A stretch of DNA of 11,812 bases, taken from assembly GCA_022572905.1 (NCBI GenBank), contig JACZUZ010000016.1:1-11812 (forward strand), written 5' to 3'. Position numbers and translations under genes: made by a program. Under the pieces are notes generated by a model, which saw only the letters and a program-made list of their open reading frames with translations, was not told the DNA's origin and did no database searches. Numbering within the stretch: the first letter of the stretch is position 1; every line of letters starts with the position of its first letter. The stretch is from Candidatus Zixiibacteriota bacterium. GTDB lineage: Bacteria; Zixibacteria; MSB-5A5; GN15; JACZUZ01. Below are positions 1-5,622 of the stretch, in pieces.

Positions 1-585
1 ACTGTTACTACAACCGGTGGAATCGACAGCATTGCCAAAGTCGATTTTATATCGATTTCAGACAATACCTTAGCATTGTTCAGGGCGCTCAGTCCGACCT
101 CTTCCTGCATCTCATCTTTTCAGCAATTTCTGGTTCAATTCGAGGATACGTCTATTGGTGAGATTACTAGCAGAAAATGGCGTATAAACTTAGACGATTC
201 GGTATTTTCAACGTCTCCCTCCCCGATTTACCACTTCGAAAACGCGGGCTCATACGATATTACACTTATAGTGGATGGCGTCTGCGGCATAGATTCGATA
301 ACCAAGACTGATTTCATCGTCCTTTCAGAGCCTATTACTTCGGGAGGATTTACGATTTCGCCAGTGACTGGCACAGTAGACTCCGTGTTTACGTTCACGA
401 ATACGTCTCCAATCGCTGTCGACAGCCTCACCTGGGATTTTGGCGACGGTACGCCTCCTCTGTTCGACAGTAGTGTGGTTACGCATTCATATTCGAGCGT
501 CGGAACTTACATCGTATCTCTTACTCTTGTCAACAATTGCGACTCTTTGCAAATAATTGATTCTGTTGTAGTGAGCGCTCCTTAG
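1..585 (+). CDS. PKD-repeat protein, C-terminal fragment (5' end outside window)
   Basis: The reading frame is open from the first base, so the gene begins upstream; 194 residues are visible. They form the tail of one PKD (Ig-like beta-sandwich) repeat, then two more. Residues about 7-20 and 96-109 share the pattern GIDSI-x-K-x-DF, giving a repeat of about 89 residues. The second repeat has the G-x-Y-DI-x-L strand. The third (about 111-194) has the textbook WDFGDG motif followed by HSY-x-x-x-GTY-x-V-x-L. PKD repeats usually sit in exported adhesins, carbohydrate- or protein-degrading enzymes, or gliding and surface proteins, so an extracytoplasmic location is inferred. The chain stops directly after the last strand (VVVSAP, stop), with no C-terminal sorting domain, dockerin or membrane anchor. 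Any catalytic or anchoring domain must lie in the unseen N-terminal part. The specific function cannot be told. Confidence 0.85.
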   Translation, partial: TVTTTGGIDSIAKVDFISISDNTLALFRALSPTSSCISSFQQFLVQFEDTSIGEITSRKWRINLDDSVFSTSPSPIYHFENAGSYDITLIVDGVCGIDSITKTDFIVLSEPITSGGFTISPVTGTVDSVFTFTNTSPIAVDSLTWDFGDGTPPLFDSSVVTHSYSSVGTYIVSLTLVNNCDSLQIIDSVVVSAP

Positions 586-614
586 AGTTTGAAAAATAAG
601 CAAGTACAAGAATA

Positions 615-650
615 CCTGATCCGGATTAGAACCGAATCAGGCTTTTTTAT
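615..650 (+). terminator. Intrinsic (Rho-independent) terminator after the PKD gene
   Basis: CCTGATcCGG (615-624) pairs with CCGaATCAGG (632-641) with one internal mismatch, closing a short loop, and is followed by a T-run (643-648). It starts 30 bases after the PKD stop codon and reads well as a plus-strand terminator. On the minus strand, where etfA ends at 689, the hairpin is followed only by mixed sequence, so it is a weaker terminator for the converging transcript. Confidence 0.8.
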
Positions 651-688
651 TATTTAGAGCTACGGAAAAAGAACAGCCGCTGAATTTC

Positions 689-1648
689 TCAGCCACCCTG
701 ATTGAATCTTGCCGTCATGGCCGGAACAATTTCCATGGCGTTCCCGACTATGCCGTATGACGCCACATTGAAAATCGGGGCGTCCTTATCTTTATTTATT
801 GAAACTATTACTTTCGAGGACTGCATCCCGATCAGATGTTGAATAGCGCCGGAAATGCCAACCGTTATATATAGTTTCGGGCTGACTGTTTTTCCGGTCT
901 GACCGACCTGGTGTTTATATTCAATCCATCCGGCGTCGACAACGGCCCGCGACGCTCCCAACGCGGCTCCCAGCGAATCACAAAGTTTTTGAACCATAGG
1001 GATATTGTCCGGCCCTTGAATTCCGCGACCGAATGAAACCACAATATCCGCTTCGTCGAGCTTAACGGCCTGGCTTTCTTCTGAGACCGAATCCACAGTT
1101 TTCGTCTTGGATTCCAGCGACTCGGGGGAAAGCGATTCGGCTTTGACCTCTCCCCCGCCTTCCGGCGCCGGAGAAAAAGCTTTGGGGCGAGTTGTAACTA
1201 TAAATGGGGCGCTAACGCCGTTTGGAGAGACCTCCAACACCGCTTTCCCACCGTAACTCGGCCTGATCGCCACCGGTGTTTCGCCGTCGAGGCGCAACCC
1301 GGTTACATCGGATGCCATTCCAGCGCCCAGACGGGCCGCCAAGGCAGAGAGCGCCGCCCGTGTTCTGAGTGACGCTCCGGCGATTACAATTTGCGGCTTG
1401 ACCTTGTCGCAAACTTCCGCCAACGCCGCGCTCCAGACATTTTGATCGAAGTTCTTGAGGGATTCATGAGAGACAGCGATTACTACACCGCCGCCACATG
1501 AGGCCATCTTTTCCGCTGCGCTATTTGAATCATCGCTCAAAATAACGCACTGAATTTCGCCCCCGAGGCTCTGGGCGGCTCCGAGAGCCTCAACACTAAC
1601 CGAAGTGAGAGCGCCATTTGACACTTCACCAACAACCAATGTTTTCAA
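689..1648 (-). CDS. etfA: Electron transfer flavoprotein, alpha subunit
   Basis: EtfA carries FAD and pairs with EtfB to pass electrons between acyl-CoA or related dehydrogenases and the quinone pool or ferredoxin. The protein has 319 residues, the usual family size. The N-terminal domain (about 1-155) is the ETF nucleotide-binding-like fold. The C-terminal FAD domain (about 200-319) shows GRG (207-209), GASR (231-234), VGQTG (248-252), SGAIQH (266-271) and NKD (285-287). A Ser/Glu-rich linker (about 160-195) joins them. Two normally acidic positions in the last FAD-contacting segment differ: S297 where ADYG is usual and N303 where an Asp is usual. The start is TTG, supported by AGGAA seven bases upstream; no ATG fits. 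No etfB is adjacent, which is unusual. It lies 106 bases after larC and may be read with it or from its own promoter. Confidence 0.93.
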   Translation of the reverse strand: MKTLVVGEVSNGALTSVSVEALGAAQSLGGEIQCVILSDDSNSAAEKMASCGGGVVIAVSHESLKNFDQNVWSAALAEVCDKVKPQIVIAGASLRTRAALSALAARLGAGMASDVTGLRLDGETPVAIRPSYGGKAVLEVSPNGVSAPFIVTTRPKAFSPAPEGGGEVKAESLSPESLESKTKTVDSVSEESQAVKLDEADIVVSFGRGIQGPDNIPMVQKLCDSLGAALGASRAVVDAGWIEYKHQVGQTGKTVSPKLYITVGISGAIQHLIGMQSSKVIVSINKDKDAPIFNVASYGIVGNAMEIVPAMTARFNQGG

Positions 1649-1655
1649 AATCGTA

Positions 1656-1660
1656 TTCCT
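1656..1660 (-). promoter_or_regulatory. Ribosome binding site setting the TTG start of etfA
   Basis: On the minus strand AGGAA lies seven bases before the TTG codon at 1648-1646. It is the only good Shine-Dalgarno match near the conserved N-terminus (MKTLVVGEV), and it supports the non-ATG start. Confidence 0.7.
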
Positions 1661-1674
1661 GACAATGTTTTCTG

Positions 1675-1708
1675 TTTGGATTTTTAGATGGGATTTGGGT
1701 TTTTAGAT
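1675..1708. repeat. Tandem 15-base direct repeat upstream of etfA
   Basis: TTTGGATTTTTAGAT (1675-1689) and TTTGGGTTTTTAGAT (1694-1708) match at 14 of 15 positions with a 19-base period. They lie in the larC-etfA gap, 27 to 60 bases upstream of the etfA start. The spacing is close to two helical turns, as expected for paired binding of a regulator, but they could also be a chance duplication. No function is shown. Confidence 0.6.
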
Positions 1709-1754
1709 TCTAGTTAATGGCGATAGTTTTCGATTCCGGCGCAATCTACGGCTA

Positions 1755-2939
1755 TTAACGGGTTGTCTTAAGCGCCGCCGCCTGCGCGGATTCCATTATG
1801 ACTCGCACTGGCGCCGAACGTTTCTTGGCCAGCGCTTCGCATGCGTCATATTCGGGATGAAATTTTACAGTTCCGTTATGTGTCAGTCTTTTTACGCTGA
1901 CTTTTCCATACTCAGTTTCGACAATTATTGTTTCTCTATGAGACTTGATTCGATCAACTTGCGAAACTCGCACACCAGCGGTTGTAGTTTCGGCTAACAA
2001 CAGGGAAGCCAGGGTTTGTGTTTTGTCTGTCCGACAAAGCGTTGTTAAATTCCAGCCCGGTCTTCCCTTCTTCATCATGGTCGATGTCACGAAAGTCTCG
2101 AGACAACCGGCGTCATACAATTTTTCGAAGAGGCCACCGAAAATCTGCGGATTCATGTCATCAATTGTTGTTTCCAGCACAGAAATGACATCTCTTGATT
2201 CAGTCGCTGGTTCACAGTTGAGGACCATCGCGCGCAAAATGTTCGCGCGGTCGCTGAACTCTTTTGATCCGGCTCCATAGCCAATGGATATGAGCTCGCC
2301 GGAGGAAGACGCGATTTTCCCACATGAGTCGGAAGGGACAAGCGTTGTTAGAATCGCCGCGCCGGTTGGAGTTGTTCGCTCGCCCTCCACTGCGCTCAGA
2401 TCAATCGCGTATCCTTTGAGTATTTCTGCTGTAGCGGGCGCCGGGACCGGAACAACACCGTGGTCAATCTTTACGATTCCCGAACCGGTTACAACGGCCG
2501 TTGAGGTGAATCTCTCAATTTCGAGTTTCTCCACGGCGAGAAACGCTCCAACAATATCCGCTAATGTATCCGGCGAACCCAATTCGTGAAAGTGAACTTC
2601 CTGGGGGGTTGAATCATGAACTTTCGCTTCCGCCTCAGCGATTTTCAAGAACGCTGAACGTGAGCGTGATTTGACTTGATCGGGCAAATTTGAATTATCA
2701 ATAATTCTCTCTGCGTCAACCAAACATTTCACGCGCACGTTCGAATTAAAATTAACATTGACGCCGGTGGCGGAGATTCCGTGGCGAGAAGACCGCGAAA
2801 TTTCAATTTTCAAGTCAAGTACTCCGAGTTTCCCAAGCTCAGTGTTCAGATACTCCAAAGGACAACCCAAGTCCACGAGGGCTCCCAGAAACATATCTCC
2901 TGAAATTCCGGCTGAAAGATCGAGATGAAGTAACTTCAT
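1755..2939 (-). CDS. larC: Nickel-pincer cofactor nickel insertion protein LarC
   Basis: LarC is the CTP-dependent cyclometallase that puts nickel into pyridinium-3,5-bisthiocarboxylic acid mononucleotide, finishing the nickel-pincer nucleotide (NPN) cofactor first described for lactate racemase. The 394-residue protein is full length. The N-terminus (HLDLSAGISGDMFLGAL, residues 5-21) and the HFHELGSPDTLADIVG block (116-131) are hallmarks of the family, formerly DUF111. The C-terminal LarC2 part (about 253-394) has ETTIDDMNPQ (256-265) and MMKKGRPG (288-295). In some lactobacilli the two halves are joined by programmed frameshifting; here they are one uninterrupted frame. The gene follows larB by 58 bases on the same strand and is probably co-transcribed. 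The ATG start is preceded only by a weak GAG, eight bases upstream of it. LarE and the client enzyme are not in the window. Confidence 0.95.
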   Translation of the reverse strand: MKLLHLDLSAGISGDMFLGALVDLGCPLEYLNTELGKLGVLDLKIEISRSSRHGISATGVNVNFNSNVRVKCLVDAERIIDNSNLPDQVKSRSRSAFLKIAEAEAKVHDSTPQEVHFHELGSPDTLADIVGAFLAVEKLEIERFTSTAVVTGSGIVKIDHGVVPVPAPATAEILKGYAIDLSAVEGERTTPTGAAILTTLVPSDSCGKIASSSGELISIGYGAGSKEFSDRANILRAMVLNCEPATESRDVISVLETTIDDMNPQIFGGLFEKLYDAGCLETFVTSTMMKKGRPGWNLTTLCRTDKTQTLASLLLAETTTAGVRVSQVDRIKSHRETIIVETEYGKVSVKRLTHNGTVKFHPEYDACEALAKKRSAPVRVIMESAQAAALKTTR

Positions 2940-2997
2940 TTCTTACTCATTGTCATTATTGTAATCGCGTTTTCAACTCCAAATTTCGACTATTAAT

Positions 2998-3843
2998 TTA
3001 GACCTGGTCTTCATTTACGCTCGTCAGTTCAATTTCGGGCTCCTCTTTTGAACCCGTTGAGTCCGGCGCCTGCGCTTGTTTCAGAGACAGCCGCGCCATT
3101 CTCACGGCGGCCGAACCGGCGCCGAAACCATTGTCTATGTTCACCACTGTCACACCGGAAGCGCAAGAGTTGAGCATCCCCAAAAGCGCAGTCACCCCAC
3201 CAAAAGCGACGCCATAACCTGCCGAGGTGGGTACGCCTATAACAGGCTTGTCGACCAAACCGCCAACTACGGAAACGAGGGCTCCTTCCATCCCGGCCAC
3301 AACAATGATTACATCAGATTTTTCCAGGGCGGGCTGGGCGGATTTTAGTCTGTGAATTCCGGCCACGCCGATGTCATAGATTCTTTCAACAGCAGCGCCA
3401 AGTGCCCAGGAAGTCAAAGCCGCCTCTTCGGCCACAGCCATATCGGCAACGCCGGCAGTCAGCACGGCGATTTGGCCGGAATCGGAGAGAAGAGGTGATT
3501 TATCAGAATTTTGGAAAAGAATTGCCATTCGAGCCTGACCATACTCAACTACTTCCGGGATCGCGTTCTTCAGAGTTTCAATTTGAAGTTTTTCAATACG
3601 AGTCAAAATCGCGTCTGTGCCAGAAAAGTGAATTCGCCTGGCTATTTCAACCAGCTGGTCGGGCGATTTTCCTGGGCAGAAAACAGCCTCCGGTTGTCCC
3701 GTTCGGATCTGCCTGTGCGTATCCAGTTTGGCGAAGCTGAGATCATCAGTGGGGAAGTTTTTCAGCTTTCCGAGGGCCTGATCGACGTCCAGAGTTCCCA
3801 GTCGAATTTGTTCAATTATTGAACGAAGGATGTCTTGATTCAT
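2998..3843 (-). CDS. larB: Nickel-pincer cofactor biosynthesis protein LarB
   Basis: LarB carboxylates the pyridinium ring of nicotinic acid adenine dinucleotide and hydrolyses it to pyridinium-3,5-biscarboxylic acid mononucleotide, the first step of NPN cofactor synthesis. Visible family signatures are an N-terminal region with RQIRTGQPEAVFCPGKSP (44-61) and a PurE (AIR carboxylase)-like domain at about 125-255. That domain has TAGVADMAVAEEA (129-141), AGMEGALVSVVGG (183-195), PTSAGYGVAFGG (205-216) and NIDNGFGAG (235-243). At 281 residues it is longer than the roughly 250 usual for the family, because of a 25-30 residue Ser/Glu-rich tail. The ATG is preceded by AGGAAG ten bases upstream. 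It is the first gene of the minus-strand larB-larC(-etfA) group and is divergent from the FHA gene. Confidence 0.95.
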   Translation of the reverse strand: MNQDILRSIIEQIRLGTLDVDQALGKLKNFPTDDLSFAKLDTHRQIRTGQPEAVFCPGKSPDQLVEIARRIHFSGTDAILTRIEKLQIETLKNAIPEVVEYGQARMAILFQNSDKSPLLSDSGQIAVLTAGVADMAVAEEAALTSWALGAAVERIYDIGVAGIHRLKSAQPALEKSDVIIVVAGMEGALVSVVGGLVDKPVIGVPTSAGYGVAFGGVTALLGMLNSCASGVTVVNIDNGFGAGSAAVRMARLSLKQAQAPDSTGSKEEPEIELTSVNEDQV

Positions 3844-3894
3844 GCTAAATTTACTTCCTGTCCATATTCGAAATAGTGTGATTCCCTTTGTGCC

Positions 3895-3928
3895 GGAAGG
3901 CGCCGCAGACTATGAAGAATCGCCTTCC
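3895..3928. repeat. Inverted repeat in the larB leader or upstream region
   Basis: GGAAGGCG (3895-3902) and CGCCTTCC (3921-3928) form a perfect 8-base inverted repeat around an 18-base spacer, 52-85 bases upstream of larB. No T-run follows on either strand, so it does not look like an intrinsic terminator. It could be an operator or an mRNA leader stem for larB. Its function is unknown. Confidence 0.5.
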
Positions 3929-4038
3929 AGCGCCGACAATATAGAGGAGCGCAAAGCTTTAGGCAAAGGATGGTTCATACTGATCTGGGAACGTCCGCAC
4001 TGTATGACGAAACGGAGTTTTTCAATAATGCGCTACAT

Positions 4039-4044
4039 TATAAT
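4039..4044 (+). promoter_or_regulatory. Candidate -10 element for the FHA/phosphoesterase/kinase operon
   Basis: A perfect TATAAT hexamer in an AT-rich stretch lies 58 bases before the FHA start codon. No convincing -35 hexamer sits at 16-18 bases; the region there is a T-run with only a partial TTTTCA match at a short 14-base spacing. The assignment as a sigma-70-type promoter is therefore tentative. The larB-FHA gap (3844-4102) must contain promoters for both divergent units; no equally good -10 was seen on the larB side. Confidence 0.4.
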
Positions 4045-4068
4045 AAAATTTGAGAACAATATTCCTAG

Positions 4069-4096
4069 GAGCGTTAGCTCATAAATCTATGAGAGG
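4069..4096 (+). promoter_or_regulatory. Competing hairpins overlapping the FHA gene ribosome binding site
   Basis: GAGC-GTTA-GCTC (4069-4080) can form a 4-base stem. CTCATA-AATC-TATGAG (4078-4093) can form a perfect 6-base stem whose 3' arm covers the first half of the Shine-Dalgarno GAGAGG (4091-4096), which sits six bases before the ATG. The two stems share bases 4078-4080 and cannot form together, so folding could tune translation. The stems are short, and this is an inference from sequence only. Confidence 0.4.
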
Positions 4097-4102
4097 CCAA
4101 TC

Positions 4103-4798
4103 ATGCCGGAAATAGTCGTAAAATTTGAAGATAAGATTGTGGAAAGAGTTGTCGTTGAGAAACGACGAGTCTCTATCGGGCGTACGAACGAGAATGACAT
4201 TGTACTGGAAAATCGGGGCGTTTCTCGGAAACACGCTACAATCGAGTTTAATGACGACGGCCCGGTGCTAATTGACAATGAGTCTCTGAACGGCACATTC
4301 CTTAATAATCGCAAAGTCAGCGAAGAGTCTCTTCGAAACCATGATGTAATCACGATTGGGAAATACAATCTGATATTCAACGATCGCACAGAAGAGCAAT
4401 CTGGGGATGAGGATGTATACGACGGCACTATGATACTCAATACCAAGCGTCAGCAAGAGCGACTTCAGTCGGATAGCCGCGATCGCGAGACCGTTCGCCG
4501 CTCAGGGGGAGCGGTCCTGGTTGGAGAGGCCAACTCGGATTTCAAGGAGTTTGCAATTGAGCGAGAGGTTACCACCATTGGCAAAGCCAAGTTTGTCCAT
4601 ATTAGAGCCAAAGGCATGTTCATATCCGGCATCCAGGCCAAGATCGTTCGCGAGGGAGCGGTTTTCTCGCTTGTTAACATAGGTCGCCGCGGCAAAACCA
4701 AATTAAACGGTGAACCCACTACCAACGCTCTTCTGCGAAACGGTGACATTATCCAGGTTGGCAAATCAACCTTCCGATTCGTGGAAGGTTCGAGGTAA
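4103..4798 (+). CDS. Protein with two FHA domains (phosphothreonine reader)
   Basis: FHA domains bind phosphothreonine peptides. The N-terminal FHA domain (about 20-93) has the full set of recognition residues: SIGR (24-27), N31-D-I-V-L, SRKH (41-44) and NGTFLN (63-68). It should bind phosphopeptides. A charged linker (about 95-135) holds a Thr-hydrophobic motif, DGTMIL, around T109. The C-terminal half (about 136-231) has the length and strand pattern of a second FHA domain, but the Arg is replaced (TIGK, 158-161) and the SRxH motif by ISGIQ (174-178), so it probably does not read phosphothreonine. There is no signal peptide or membrane segment, so it is cytoplasmic. The ATG has GAGAGG six bases upstream. 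Its stop overlaps the next gene's start in TAATG, implying translational coupling, and the third gene is a Ser/Thr kinase, its likely partner. Confidence 0.9.
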   Translation: MPEIVVKFEDKIVERVVVEKRRVSIGRTNENDIVLENRGVSRKHATIEFNDDGPVLIDNESLNGTFLNNRKVSEESLRNHDVITIGKYNLIFNDRTEEQSGDEDVYDGTMILNTKRQQERLQSDSRDRETVRRSGGAVLVGEANSDFKEFAIEREVTTIGKAKFVHIRAKGMFISGIQAKIVREGAVFSLVNIGRRGKTKLNGEPTTNALLRNGDIIQVGKSTFRFVEGSR

Positions 4799-5529
4799 TG
4801 GCGCTCATAGGACTTCTTAGTGACGTCCACGCCAATCTGGAGGCGCTGAAGGCGGTCTTTTCGGATATGGAGAAACAGAAAATTGACGTCTCTCATTTTC
4901 TGGGGGACGCAGTTGGCTATGGATGCGACCCAAACGCATGTGTCGGGCTTATTGATAAAAACTGCGATATCAAGATAATCGGCAACCACGACTTCGGAGC
5001 GCTGGGCATCGAGTCAGCGGAAAGCTTCAACGAACTGGCCAGGACTTCACTTGAGTGGACAACATCAGAAATAACCAAACGCTCTCTTGCCACACTGGCT
5101 GAATTCAAATTGGAAGCGAAGATTGATAATATTCATCTGGTTCACGCTTCGCCGAAGAATCCTGAAAGTTGGGAATATATCCTGGGAGTGGAACAGGCCA
5201 AGGAGCAATTCGAGGGAGGAGGCTCCTGGGTGACATTTCTGGGACATACTCACATCCCAGCATTCTTCAGCGTAGACAAGAGCGGCACAGTAAGCCAAAA
5301 GACGCTCATGGAAGCAGAGCTGGATGAAGACAAACGATACATTATTAATGTTGGTTCAGTAGGTCAACCGCGTGATAGGGACCCGCGTTGTTGTTATCTT
5401 ACTTTTGACACTGAATCCAGGTATTTGAGATTCCATCGAATCGACTATGATATTTCGGCGGCGCAACGAAGGATGGAGGCTTTGGGTTTTCCCAAAATGT
5501 TATCGGAGAGACTGGCGCTGGGCCGCTAA
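4798..5529 (+). CDS. Calcineurin-like metallophosphoesterase (ApaH/PP2A-type)
   Basis: This 243-residue protein carries every metal-binding motif of the calcineurin-like superfamily: SDVHAN (8-13; D9 and H11), GDAVGYG (36-42; D37), GNHDFGA (62-68; N63, H64), a histidine in HASP (116-119) and GHTHIP (149-154). NVGSVGQPRD (184-193) is typical of the small bacterial phosphodiesterase group related to ApaH and PP2A phosphatases. A two-metal hydrolase of phosphomono- or diesters is certain at family level; the substrate is not. Its position between a phosphothreonine-binding FHA protein and a Ser/Thr kinase makes a protein phosphatase opposing that kinase a reasonable inference. A nucleotide phosphodiesterase is the alternative. 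Its start codon shares one base with the FHA stop codon. No signal peptide is seen, so it is cytoplasmic. Confidence 0.9.
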   Translation: MALIGLLSDVHANLEALKAVFSDMEKQKIDVSHFLGDAVGYGCDPNACVGLIDKNCDIKIIGNHDFGALGIESAESFNELARTSLEWTTSEITKRSLATLAEFKLEAKIDNIHLVHASPKNPESWEYILGVEQAKEQFEGGGSWVTFLGHTHIPAFFSVDKSGTVSQKTLMEAELDEDKRYIINVGSVGQPRDRDPRCCYLTFDTESRYLRFHRIDYDISAAQRRMEALGFPKMLSERLALGR

Positions 5530-5561
5530 AAAACGACTCCGGATGCGAGCGCCAAGGAGAC

Positions 5562-5580
5562 TGTTAAACACAGTTCAACA
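5562..5580. promoter_or_regulatory. Imperfect palindrome upstream of the kinase gene
   Basis: TGTTaAACa-C-aGTTcAACA is a 19-base imperfect inverted repeat, with 7 of 9 arm positions matching when the halves are folded. It sits 42 bases before the kinase start in the only sizeable gap (93 bases) inside the cassette. It resembles a dimeric regulator site but has not been matched to a known operator. Confidence 0.35.
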
Positions 5581-5622
5581 GGAAAGTTCAAAAAGAAATA
5601 TTGTCAAAGAAGACTGATAGAG

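Noticed and set aside
3402..3822. Two overlapping plus-strand frames opposite larB
   Set aside because: They are antisense to conserved LarB motifs, with no recognisable protein features.
3842..4084. 80-codon plus-strand frame filling the larB-FHA gap
   Set aside because: Its start overlaps the larB start codon, the product has no domain-like pattern, and it runs over the likely promoter and leader of the FHA gene; no Shine-Dalgarno sequence supports it.
4465..4989. 174-codon minus-strand frame opposite the FHA and phosphoesterase genes
   Set aside because: It runs antisense across two well-supported genes and shows no family features.
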